Source of the DNA: Anaerolineaceae bacterium
GTDB lineage: Bacteria; Chloroflexota; Anaerolineae; Anaerolineales; Anaerolineaceae
Length of the DNA stretch: 64,000 nucleotides
Direction of reading: 5' to 3'
Assembly: GCA_016841445.1 (NCBI GenBank)
Contig: JAENZD010000001.1
Coordinates: 1,302,001 to 1,366,000, forward strand
The notes under the pieces are model-generated. The model was given only the letters and a program-made list of their open reading frames with translations. It ran no database searches and was not told the DNA's origin. A program made the position numbers and the translations under genes. Position 1 is the stretch's first letter. Every line of letters starts with the position of its first letter. Positions 28,298 through 36,027 of the stretch are shown one piece after another.

Positions 28298-28570
28298 ATG
28301 TGGCAACTTGATTCTCAAACACTAATCACTGTCTTAACCATCTTGGGCGCTATCATTGGCATCGTCTTAGGGGCTATCGTCCCCGCAATTATGGAGGGGA
28401 TGGCTGTAAAAAAAGCATTGGACGGCATCGCCCGGCAGCCCGATGCAGCCAATGACCTGAGAACAACACTCTTGATCTCTATGGCACTACTTGAATCAAC
28501 TGCGATCTATGTCCTGCTGGTCGTCCTTATCATTTTGTTTGCCAACCCGCTATTAGATCGGTTTTTCTAA
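28298..28570 (+). CDS. atpE: N-type ATPase c subunit with two membrane carboxylates
   Basis: A 90-residue hairpin protein. The loop is the conserved ARQPDA (45-50). The ion-binding Glu66 lies in LLESTAIYVL on helix 2, and Glu33 lies in IVPAIMEGMAV on helix 1, where the Na+-type c subunit of Ilyobacter has Gln. Glu-Ser-Thr after position 66 favours Na+ coordination. Two carboxylates per subunit are known from N-type rotor rings. Whether the ion is Na+ or H+ cannot be settled from sequence. AAAGGA precedes the start. Confidence 0.93.
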   Translation: MWQLDSQTLITVLTILGAIIGIVLGAIVPAIMEGMAVKKALDGIARQPDAANDLRTTLLISMALLESTAIYVLLVVLIILFANPLLDRFF

Positions 28571-28586
28571 AAACGAGGAGTTGTAA

Positions 28587-29375
28587 ATGCTGCTGGAAAT
28601 AGATCTAGTCACGATCCTGGCTGAGATAATAAACTTCCTGGTATTGGCAGTCGCGCTTTATTTTCTTCTGTTCAAACCCATGATGAAGCGGATTAATGAA
28701 CGTACTGAGGAAAAAGAAAAGAATTTGCAGGAAGCTCTTGAAAAAGAGGCGGAAGCAGAAGAAAAATTAAACACCATCGAAGCGCGACTATCAAATCTTG
28801 ATTCTGAAATTGAATCACGGCTGGAGAGCGCTTTCCAAAAAGCGCAGATAGAAAGAGAATCCCTGCTCAAGGCAACACGGGATGAGGCTGAAAAAATCTT
28901 GAGTGAAGCAGAAAATGAGGCTGCCAAACGTCAGAAGCAAGAGATAGAAGAACTCCAGGAGCACCTTGTTGACACGATCCTGGATATCAGTAACCAGATT
29001 CTAACCAAAACTTCCCCTGATTCTGTCCATGAAACGCTTGTTGAGGAGTTGAATGCTGAAATATGGGATTTAGGCAAAACCGATATGCGCCAGGTTCGAA
29101 CGATTAGAGACTCGCTTTCTGAACGTACCCCAACTGTCCACGTTGTCTCTGCAAAGGAACTCTCACCTGAACAACAGAGGTCCTTGGTGCGCACATTCAG
29201 TGCCTTAGCTGACAGAAATGTGAATATGGAAATTGAAGTTGATCCAAAATTAATTTCCGGTATTCGCGTTCGTATTGGAGATCTGGTTGTTGAAAACACA
29301 CTTGCTATAGAACTTGATGAACTTAAAGACGATGTCGTGAAGGCTTTGGAAGAGAGTATTAATGTCGAAGAGTGA
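28587..29375 (+). CDS. atpF: N-type ATPase b subunit fused to a delta-like C-terminal domain
   Basis: A 262-residue protein. One membrane helix (about 8-28) is followed by a long charged coiled coil to about 160, the usual b subunit. The last 70 residues read LSPEQQRSLVRTFSALADRN, then VDPKLISGIRVRIGDLVVEN, which is the C-terminal signature of delta/OSCP. The operon has no separate delta gene, and b-delta fusion is a known feature of N-ATPases. It overlaps atpA by 14 bases. Confidence 0.9.
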   Translation: MLLEIDLVTILAEIINFLVLAVALYFLLFKPMMKRINERTEEKEKNLQEALEKEAEAEEKLNTIEARLSNLDSEIESRLESAFQKAQIERESLLKATRDEAEKILSEAENEAAKRQKQEIEELQEHLVDTILDISNQILTKTSPDSVHETLVEELNAEIWDLGKTDMRQVRTIRDSLSERTPTVHVVSAKELSPEQQRSLVRTFSALADRNVNMEIEVDPKLISGIRVRIGDLVVENTLAIELDELKDDVVKALEESINVEE

Positions 29376-31041
29376 TAATGATTTTTCGACAAAATTAGAA
29401 GAAAAACTGGATACCCTTTCAAAGAAACTCAAAAAGGACATCCACTTATCAGAATCATCAGCAGATTTTCTGTCTTATGTAAAGCAACAGGTTGAAATAA
29501 ATCGGGAGATAAAACCTGATAAGAACATCAAGGCCATGATCGATTCACTCAACCAGCGAACGCGTCAACTGACCACGCGAGTTCGCTTTAAAGATGTCGG
29601 TACCGTTCAGCATATTGGAAACGGTGTCGCCACTGTCTCTGGTCTTCCAAATGTCTGTATTGATGAAATTGTTACTTTTCCCACAGGTGTTGAAGGTATG
29701 GCTCTCAACCTGGAGAAGAAAAGTGTCGATCTAATCATGCTGGGTAGTGAAAAAGGAATTCGCGGCGGGGACCTGGTTCAGGCAACCGGTGCACGTCTTC
29801 GAGTGCCAGTTGGTGCCCAATTACTCGGTAGGATCATCGATCCATTGGGAAATCCCCTGGATTCCGATGAAGCCATCGAAGCCAGTGAATACCGGTTTTT
29901 CTCAAAAATGGCGCCCGATGTCATTAAACGTTCACCGGTCAACCAGTCTCTTTTCACGGGAACAAAGATCGTTGATGCATTATTCCCAATCGGGCGAGGT
30001 CAACGTGAATTGATCATTGGTGATAGACAAACGGGTAAAACAACACTTGCAGTAGATACCATCTTGAGTCAAAAGAATATTGGCGTTCGCTGTATCTACG
30101 TCGCGATCGGTCAGAAAATGTCATCCTCCCTTTCGGTCATCGACACCATCCGGAAGAACGGTGCACTTTCCTATACTGCCATCATCCTCAGCAGCCCGGA
30201 TGATCAGCCGGCTCTGAGATATCTTGCGCCTTACACTGGTATGACAATGGCTGAATATTTCCTGGATCAGGGCCTGGATGTCCTTATCGTATTTGACGAC
30301 CTCAGCAAACATGCCAATGCCTATCGAGAATTAAGCTTACTTCTCAGGCGCCCTCCCGGACGTGAAGCATATCCGGGTGATATTTTCTATATCCATTCAA
30401 GGTTGTTGGAACGTGCATGTAAATTGAGTGATGAAAATGGTGGTGGATCCATAACCGCCCTTCCGATTGCTGTCACCCAGAACGGAAATATTGCCTCCTA
30501 CATCCCAACCAATTTAATCTCTATCACGGATGGGCAATTGGTCCTGGATAAAGATCTCTTCAACCAGGGTCAAAAACCAGCAGTTGATGTAGGACGGTCT
30601 GTTTCAAGGGTCGGTAGTGCTGCACAAGAGCTTGCAATGCGTGAATTGGTCGGGAATCTAAAATTGGAATTATCACAATTTGAAGAAGTAGAACACTTTA
30701 CACGTTTTGGAACCGAAGTTGATATGACTACCCGTCAGCAAATCATGAGAGGCAGACGAATATTAAATACATTTATCCAAAAACCCAACTCGCCATATTC
30801 GTTTTCAATGACCATCGTGATTTTATTTGCATTAAGTCGGGGTGTCATCAGCCGGGTTCCAGTAACAAGAATTGGCAAGTATGTTGACGACCTTCGCCAT
30901 TATTTCTCAAGCAATGAAAAGAAATTGCTTACAGACATTGCGAAAGAAGGGCGCCTGACGGTTACTATTACAGAAGAATTAAGTCATGTGCTCGGAAAAT
31001 TTACGGATCGTTGGGTAGAAGGAAAAGGACTGACACAATGA
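29362..31041 (+). CDS. atpA: N-type ATPase alpha subunit
   Basis: A 559-residue alpha subunit, about 50 longer than the usual 505-515, mostly from an N-terminal charged extension of some 65 residues. The P-loop is GDRQTGKTTLAVDTIL, and later motifs include DDLSKHANAYRELSLLLRRPPGREAYPGD (in part LRRPPGREAYPGD). The stop overlaps the next gene as ATGA. In standard N-ATPase operons the next gene is atpG, but here a PII-like gene lies between them. Confidence 0.93.
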   Translation: MSKSDNDFSTKLEEKLDTLSKKLKKDIHLSESSADFLSYVKQQVEINREIKPDKNIKAMIDSLNQRTRQLTTRVRFKDVGTVQHIGNGVATVSGLPNVCIDEIVTFPTGVEGMALNLEKKSVDLIMLGSEKGIRGGDLVQATGARLRVPVGAQLLGRIIDPLGNPLDSDEAIEASEYRFFSKMAPDVIKRSPVNQSLFTGTKIVDALFPIGRGQRELIIGDRQTGKTTLAVDTILSQKNIGVRCIYVAIGQKMSSSLSVIDTIRKNGALSYTAIILSSPDDQPALRYLAPYTGMTMAEYFLDQGLDVLIVFDDLSKHANAYRELSLLLRRPPGREAYPGDIFYIHSRLLERACKLSDENGGGSITALPIAVTQNGNIASYIPTNLISITDGQLVLDKDLFNQGQKPAVDVGRSVSRVGSAAQELAMRELVGNLKLELSQFEEVEHFTRFGTEVDMTTRQQIMRGRRILNTFIQKPNSPYSFSMTIVILFALSRGVISRVPVTRIGKYVDDLRHYFSSNEKKLLTDIAKEGRLTVTITEELSHVLGKFTDRWVEGKGLTQ

Positions 31042-31358
31042 AAATGGTGATGGTTGTAGTTCCTGCCAATACTGCGGATGCTGTACTTGATGCGCTTATT
31101 AACGCTGGCCATACAGCAACCTATGCTGAGACGCATGGGGGAATGCTGCAGCAAAGCCAATATTCGCTGTTTATTGCTGTAAAAAAAGAGCAGTTGGATG
31201 AGATTTTGGGGATTATCAAGGACAACTGTATGACTCGTGTAGAAATGAGCACACATACAACAGATGAAACAAAATCCTTTGGAAAATCACCGGTGACTGC
31301 GGAATTGGGTGGTGCAATAGCATTTATTTGGGACATTGATCGGATAGAAACTTTTTAA
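31038..31358 (+). CDS. PII-like protein related to DarA/PstA cyclic-di-AMP receptors, inside the N-ATPase operon
   Basis: A 106-residue protein. The start at 31038 is set by ATGA overlap with atpA. It aligns by eye along its length with B. subtilis DarA: a first strand MKMVMVVVP, then AGHTATYAETHGGMLQQSQY, LDEILGIIKDNCMTR matching LSLIKENCQKR, and ELGGAIAFIWDID matching EVGGATVFVLPVD. This is the PF06153 family (trimeric PII-like fold). Some positions I recall as ligand contacts in DarA (an Arg in strand 2 and the Asn-Thr after the GGF loop) are not kept, so the ligand may not be c-di-AMP. atpG starts 6 bp later. A regulatory or sensory link to the ATPase is likely from position. Confidence 0.8.
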   Translation: MKMVMVVVPANTADAVLDALINAGHTATYAETHGGMLQQSQYSLFIAVKKEQLDEILGIIKDNCMTRVEMSTHTTDETKSFGKSPVTAELGGAIAFIWDIDRIETF

Positions 31359-31364
31359 CAACTT

Positions 31365-32258
31365 ATGACAGATAATGTAGAGCGTGCGAAATCGCGCCTT
31401 GAAAATATTACAGCAATCGAACCATTACTGGCAGCCCTCAGGACAATCTCCATGGGAATGTGGCAGATTGCTCTAAAACGCATCGACCAGATCAGCGATT
31501 ATGAGAAGGAATTTTCTGATATTTTGTTTGAGATCTTGCCAAAGCTAAATAATCATTTGCGGCAGGCTAATAAAAGCCCCAATTCACCAAACATAACCGA
31601 TACAATCATTCTGCTGATTGGTACTGAGCGGGGGTTGTGCAGCAATTTCAATAGGCGCTTGATAGAAAAAAGCTTTGATTGGATCAAATCACACCACCTC
31701 TCATCCTATCACATTTGGGCGATGGGACAGCGGATTGTCCAGGATCTTGAAAGACGAAAGGTTAATATTAGCTGGCAAAAATCGCTTCCGACTGGTAGCC
31801 TGCTTGATTATAAAGACGCATTTTTACTTACGAAAGATTGGCTGGCAAAGTATGAAACTTTTGGATTCGACCGCTTCGTTATCATGTTCAATCAAGTCTC
31901 AAAAGGAAGTCAAACAGAATTTCATACTTTGACTCTTTTTCCCTTTGAATTTCACTTACCTGTTACAGAGGATGACAACAAAAAGGGAATATGGCCACCT
32001 TCTATTATCGAAACGCCACCTGAAGGGATATATCATCAAATAATTCAGCATTCATTAGCCGCCAGTTTTTATCGTGTCCTCCTGCAATCTGCTGCGGCTG
32101 AACATTCAACCCGTTACACAATAATGGAGGATGCAAAGGACAACGCTGACGATATCATGCTTGAACTGAACCAGGTGATCAATACTGAGAGAAAAAAGAA
32201 AATTACAAGGGAAATGCAGGCGTTAGCAGCTGCTTCAGGACTATTGGATAAGGATTAA
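31365..32258 (+). CDS. atpG: N-type ATPase gamma subunit
   Basis: A 297-residue gamma subunit, recognised by its ends. Near the N-terminus is RLENITAIEPLLAALRTISMGMWQIALKRI, seen in part as LLAALRTISMGMWQIALKR. The C-terminus has LLQSAAAEHSTRYTIMEDAKDNADDIM (in part AAAEHSTRYTIMEDA), which matches the family's SExxARxxAMxxATxNA region, and ends near KITREMQALAAASGLL. It is the rotor shaft. The middle is divergent, as in other N-ATPases. It is the last gene of the operon. Confidence 0.9.
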   Translation: MTDNVERAKSRLENITAIEPLLAALRTISMGMWQIALKRIDQISDYEKEFSDILFEILPKLNNHLRQANKSPNSPNITDTIILLIGTERGLCSNFNRRLIEKSFDWIKSHHLSSYHIWAMGQRIVQDLERRKVNISWQKSLPTGSLLDYKDAFLLTKDWLAKYETFGFDRFVIMFNQVSKGSQTEFHTLTLFPFEFHLPVTEDDNKKGIWPPSIIETPPEGIYHQIIQHSLAASFYRVLLQSAAAEHSTRYTIMEDAKDNADDIMLELNQVINTERKKKITREMQALAAASGLLDKD

Positions 32259-32317
32259 AGTCATTATATTAGTCCGTTCAATTTATTGTTTTGCAATCAT
32301 TTTAAGGAGAACTCGAT

Positions 32318-34009
32318 TTGACAACACAGAATTACTATACAATTGGCGTTGATTTTGGAGCGCGATCAGCTCAGGCAATATTAGTTGATGTCACCACCGG
32401 GAATTTAATTTCATCAGTGGATTATCAATATCCTTATGGTTTGATTACAGAAAACCTGCCGGGAAGTGATATTCAATTGGATCCGGGTTGGTCGCTGCAT
32501 CACCCGAAAGATTATCTCAACGCATTAAAAAGAGCGATCCCAAAGCTAATACGAGAGGGTGATGTACTTGCAGATCAAGTGATTGCATTGGGCATTGACT
32601 TTAAAGGCTCTACGCTCATCCCAACCACGTCAGATGGAACGCCATTGGCTTTGATCGAAGATTACAAAGATGAACCTCACGCCTGGCCCAAAACATGGAA
32701 GCACACTGCTGCCAGGGAGAAGGCGTCCAAACTTACTCAATTAGCTAGTGATCGTTTTGAAACTTTTTTAGATCGTTACGGCGGTCAAATTAACGCCGAG
32801 TGGTTCTTCCCAAAAGTCTGGGAACTCTATGACGATAATTCTTCACTCTATAACGCTGCAGATCGATTAATTGAGGCCGCAGATTGGATAGTTTGGCAGC
32901 TGACTGGCATAGAATCCAGAAATTTATGTGCGGCCGGATACAAAGGTTTATGGTCTAAAAGTGAGGGCTTTCCACTGGAAACCTTCTTCTCAGCACTGGA
33001 TCCTGACCTGACCAACGTCATCGACGACAAGATGAAGCGCGACATTATACAAATTGGTGAACAGGCCGGTGAACTTACAGAAGAAGCGGCAAAAATGCTT
33101 CATCTTGCACCCGGTACACCTGTCGCATCAGGCATGTTGAGCCCTTATACCGCCGTCCCAGCAGCTTCAGTGGCAGAACCCGGTAAAATGGTCTTGATGT
33201 TAGGTTCAAACTTTGAATTATTGGTGCTTGCTAAAAAAGAATACCGTGTGCCTGGTATGGCTGGTATGGTTGAAGATAGTCTCGTCCCTGGCTTGGTTGG
33301 CTATGAAGCAGAACAAGCTGGTGGAGGAAACCATTTTGAGTGGTTCATTAATAATGGCATTCCATCTGAATATGAACGCTTAGCCCGAAAGCAAAAAATC
33401 AGTCTTTTCAAATTAATGGATCAAAGGGCAGCAGAATTGGTCCCGGGAGAATCAGGCCTGGTTTGTTTGGATTGGTGGAATGGCAACCGCAGTATCCTTG
33501 CTGATCGGGAATTAACTGGATTGATTTTGGGCTTATCGTTGGACACCACACCCGAAGAAATTTATCGCTCTATCCTCGAAGCTGCCACTTTTGGCACACG
33601 CAAAATTTTTGAAACATTTATCGCCAGTGGCGTACCGATTAATGAGATCATTGTTGCTGGTGGGAAAACCATTCGGAACGAATTATTGCTTGAAATCCTT
33701 GCCAATGTAAGCCGAATGGAAATTAAAGTTACAGATACCCCACATACATCTGCACTGGGATCAGCAATGTATGCTGCCGTTGCCGCTGGAGAATCACGGG
33801 GTGGGTATGACACCATCCAGGAAGCAGCCCAAAAGATGGCTCATCTCAGTACAAAAACCTACATCCCAAACAATAATGATAAGAAGACCTATAATCGCCT
33901 TTATTCAGAGTACACCCTTCTTCATGATTATTTTGGTTACGGTCACAATAATGCTATGAAAAGGTTAAACACAATCAGAAATGCAATCATAGAGAAGAAA
34001 AATCGATAA
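32318..34009 (+). CDS. araB: Ribulokinase (FGGY family)
   Basis: A 563-residue FGGY kinase of the AraB type. The N-terminal phosphate-binding IGVDFGARSAQAILVDVTTG, the WPKTWKHTAA stretch, and the C-terminal VAGGKTIRNELLLEILANV are typical of ribulokinase. It phosphorylates L-ribulose. The start is TTG at 32318, with AAGGAGA 7 bases upstream. No araA or araD is nearby, so it may serve other ketopentoses or a scattered arabinose pathway. It ends at a clear terminator. Confidence 0.9.
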   Translation: MTTQNYYTIGVDFGARSAQAILVDVTTGNLISSVDYQYPYGLITENLPGSDIQLDPGWSLHHPKDYLNALKRAIPKLIREGDVLADQVIALGIDFKGSTLIPTTSDGTPLALIEDYKDEPHAWPKTWKHTAAREKASKLTQLASDRFETFLDRYGGQINAEWFFPKVWELYDDNSSLYNAADRLIEAADWIVWQLTGIESRNLCAAGYKGLWSKSEGFPLETFFSALDPDLTNVIDDKMKRDIIQIGEQAGELTEEAAKMLHLAPGTPVASGMLSPYTAVPAASVAEPGKMVLMLGSNFELLVLAKKEYRVPGMAGMVEDSLVPGLVGYEAEQAGGGNHFEWFINNGIPSEYERLARKQKISLFKLMDQRAAELVPGESGLVCLDWWNGNRSILADRELTGLILGLSLDTTPEEIYRSILEAATFGTRKIFETFIASGVPINEIIVAGGKTIRNELLLEILANVSRMEIKVTDTPHTSALGSAMYAAVAAGESRGGYDTIQEAAQKMAHLSTKTYIPNNNDKKTYNRLYSEYTLLHDYFGYGHNNAMKRLNTIRNAIIEKKNR

Positions 34010-34023
34010 TATCGATTGACTAT

Positions 34024-34055
34024 AAAGCACCTAAAAAAAACCTTAGGTGCTTTTT
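34024..34055 (+). terminator. Rho-independent terminator of araB
   Basis: Perfect 11-bp stem AAAGCACCTAA with TTAGGTGCTTT, then a T-run. It lies 14 bp after the stop at 34009. Confidence 0.95.
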
Positions 34056-34106
34056 GATTTAAGAATATTTCCGTAGATCAATCACTTGAATATTTTCGTT
34101 AACCCT

Positions 34107-34136
34107 TTCTTATTATTCTCTTAATCATGGTATAAT
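34107..34136 (+). promoter_or_regulatory. Extended -10 promoter of the sugar ABC ATPase gene
   Basis: TGG then a perfect TATAAT at 34131-34136, with a weak -35 (TTCTTA at 34107-34112, 18-bp spacer). The ATG at 34176 has TTGGAGGA upstream. Confidence 0.6.
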
Positions 34137-34175
34137 TTCCTCACTAAACTTTTTCAGATTGGAGGAACACATATT

Positions 34176-35288
34176 ATGGCAAGTGTAACATATAAAGATG
34201 TATGGAAGCGTTTCGGTGAAGTCGTCGCGTTGGAAAATATCAACATTGAGATTGACGACAAAGAATTCCTTGTCCTTGTTGGTCCATCAGGTTGTGGGAA
34301 AACCACAGCTCTCCGGTGCCTTGCAGGATTGGAAGATATTACCGAAGGTCAGGTCAAGATTGACGACCAGGTCGTCAACGACGTAGCCCCGAAAGACCGG
34401 GATATTGCAATGGTCTTCCAGAGCTATGCCCTTTATCCACACATGTCAGTTTATGACAACATGGCGTTTGGTCTTAAACTGCGAAAGGTACCCAAGGAAG
34501 AGATTCGAAAAAGAGTCAATGATGCAGCAGAAATCCTGGGTATTGAGGGCTTATTAAATCGGAAACCAAGGGAACTCTCAGGTGGTCAGCGGCAGCGTGT
34601 TGCCGTTGGTCGTGCTATCGTTCGCGAGCCTAAGGTGTTCCTCTTTGATGAGCCGTTATCAAACCTGGATGCAAAATTACGTGTTCAAACACGTGCGCAG
34701 ATCAGCAAACTGCACCAGCGGCTGCAAACAACTTTTATTTACGTGACCCACGATCAAACCGAAGCTATGACCATGGCAACCCGGATTGCGGTACTGAATA
34801 AAGGCATATTGCAACAACTGGATACCCCTCAGCAGCTTTATGATTATCCTGAGAACCTCTTTGTCGCCGGTTTCATTGGCTCACCCGCCATGAACTTCTT
34901 CAACGGCAAAATGGTAAAAGAAGGAGATGACCTGTTTGTTGATCTGGGTAGCTTTAAGGTAAAGGTTCCCAAGAATCGGCATGAAACCTATCAGCATCTG
35001 GTCGACCAGGAGATCATCTTTGGCATTCGTCCAGAAGATATCCACAACCCGGAGTATGCACCGCCGTCGATCATTGCAGAACCTGTCGATGTGAAGGTTG
35101 ATGTGACAGAACTAATGGGAAATGAAATCTTCTTATACCTGATGCATGGTGATCATAGTTTCGTTGCCCGCGTAGATCCTCGTACCCGTGTTGAGATGGG
35201 TGATGAGATCAGAGTTAGCTTCAATATGGACAATATGCACATCTTCGACCCGAACGCTGACCCGGATAATCCGGTCGCGGTCCGGTAA
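34176..35288 (+). CDS. ABC transporter ATPase, MsmX/UgpC/MalK family
   Basis: A 370-residue sugar-type ATPase. The Walker A is GPSGCGKTTALRCLAGLE, the signature is LSGGQRQRVAVGRAI, Walker B is VFLFDEPLSNLDAKLR and the switch His is in YVTHDQTEAM. The C-terminal 130 residues are the MalK-type TOBE/OB regulatory domain (FGIRPEDIHNP). It is alone with its own promoter and terminator and has no permease or binding-protein gene beside it. It therefore looks like a shared ATPase that energises several sugar importers, as MsmX does in Bacillus. Confidence 0.92.
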   Translation: MASVTYKDVWKRFGEVVALENINIEIDDKEFLVLVGPSGCGKTTALRCLAGLEDITEGQVKIDDQVVNDVAPKDRDIAMVFQSYALYPHMSVYDNMAFGLKLRKVPKEEIRKRVNDAAEILGIEGLLNRKPRELSGGQRQRVAVGRAIVREPKVFLFDEPLSNLDAKLRVQTRAQISKLHQRLQTTFIYVTHDQTEAMTMATRIAVLNKGILQQLDTPQQLYDYPENLFVAGFIGSPAMNFFNGKMVKEGDDLFVDLGSFKVKVPKNRHETYQHLVDQEIIFGIRPEDIHNPEYAPPSIIAEPVDVKVDVTELMGNEIFLYLMHGDHSFVARVDPRTRVEMGDEIRVSFNMDNMHIFDPNADPDNPVAVR

Positions 35289-35305
35289 CAAACACGCTAA
35301 CATTC

Positions 35306-35342
35306 AAAAAGGCGATCGAGAATGAAACGATCGCCTTTTTTC
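35306..35342. terminator. Bidirectional terminator between convergent genes
   Basis: Stem GGCGATCG (35311-35318) with CGATCGCC (35328-35335), flanked by A5 on the left and T6 on the right. It serves the ABC ATPase gene and the minus-strand DUF1461 gene, whose stop is at 35344. Confidence 0.93.
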
Positions 35343-35343
35343 T

Positions 35344-36027
35344 TTAATCATTAGGTTCCTGTTTTCTCTTTCTGCGGTTAAGAATAATGACTGAACCCGC
35401 CATGATTAAACTTAATAGTCCCACAAAAATAAAGGCATCTCGCCAAAAACGCAGGGGGAAAAGCCGGATTAAAGTGTCTGAGGTGTAGAACAACCACGTG
35501 CCGCTAGAAAAGAAAAGTTGGTGAAACCAGGTGAACAACTGATTGAAACTCAGAGCAACAAACAGCAGGATCGTTCCGATGAGTACGAAAACAGCCCAAC
35601 CACCGCGGAAGAATGCTTTTTGAACCATAGACTTATTCTTCATCAGAACTAGAACAATGGATAAGATCAGCAAGAGGATCATCCCACCAGCCAGCACATA
35701 GCGCATCAGCGTCACCAGATTCTTTACATCCTCCATATGGCTCAACTCACGAGCATTATATATCGGCTCGCCATTATCAAAAGCGAGATCCGCCAGATAA
35801 GAGATATCTTCGCTGTTAACAAGATAATTGATCGAAGGTTCAGACCATTTCAGCCGATCCTCTGTGGAAAACCCATAAGGATCCAAAGGGAAACCGGGCA
35901 TACTGTATTCGATTCGTGCAAATAACGGGGTCATCATCAAACGGATCGATAGCATCAAGACAATAAAAGGTATGATGACTGTGATCACCCAGCCGATAAT
36001 CTTAGAAAACGTATTTTTTTGTTTCAT
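35344..36027 (-). CDS. TIGR01906/DUF1461 integral membrane protein
   Basis: A 227-residue membrane protein with four predicted helices at about 11-33, 110-130, 142-162 and 192-218. The extracytoplasmic part between helices 1 and 2 contains YGFSTEDRLKWSEPSINYLV and ELSHMEDVKNLV, which are typical of the DUF1461 family. Function unknown. Its ATG overlaps the stop of the spermidine-synthase-like gene as ATGA, so the two are translated together. Confidence 0.85.
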   Translation of the reverse strand: MKQKNTFSKIIGWVITVIIPFIVLMLSIRLMMTPLFARIEYSMPGFPLDPYGFSTEDRLKWSEPSINYLVNSEDISYLADLAFDNGEPIYNARELSHMEDVKNLVTLMRYVLAGGMILLLILSIVLVLMKNKSMVQKAFFRGGWAVFVLIGTILLFVALSFNQLFTWFHQLFFSSGTWLFYTSDTLIRLFPLRFWRDAFIFVGLLSLIMAGSVIILNRRKRKQEPND

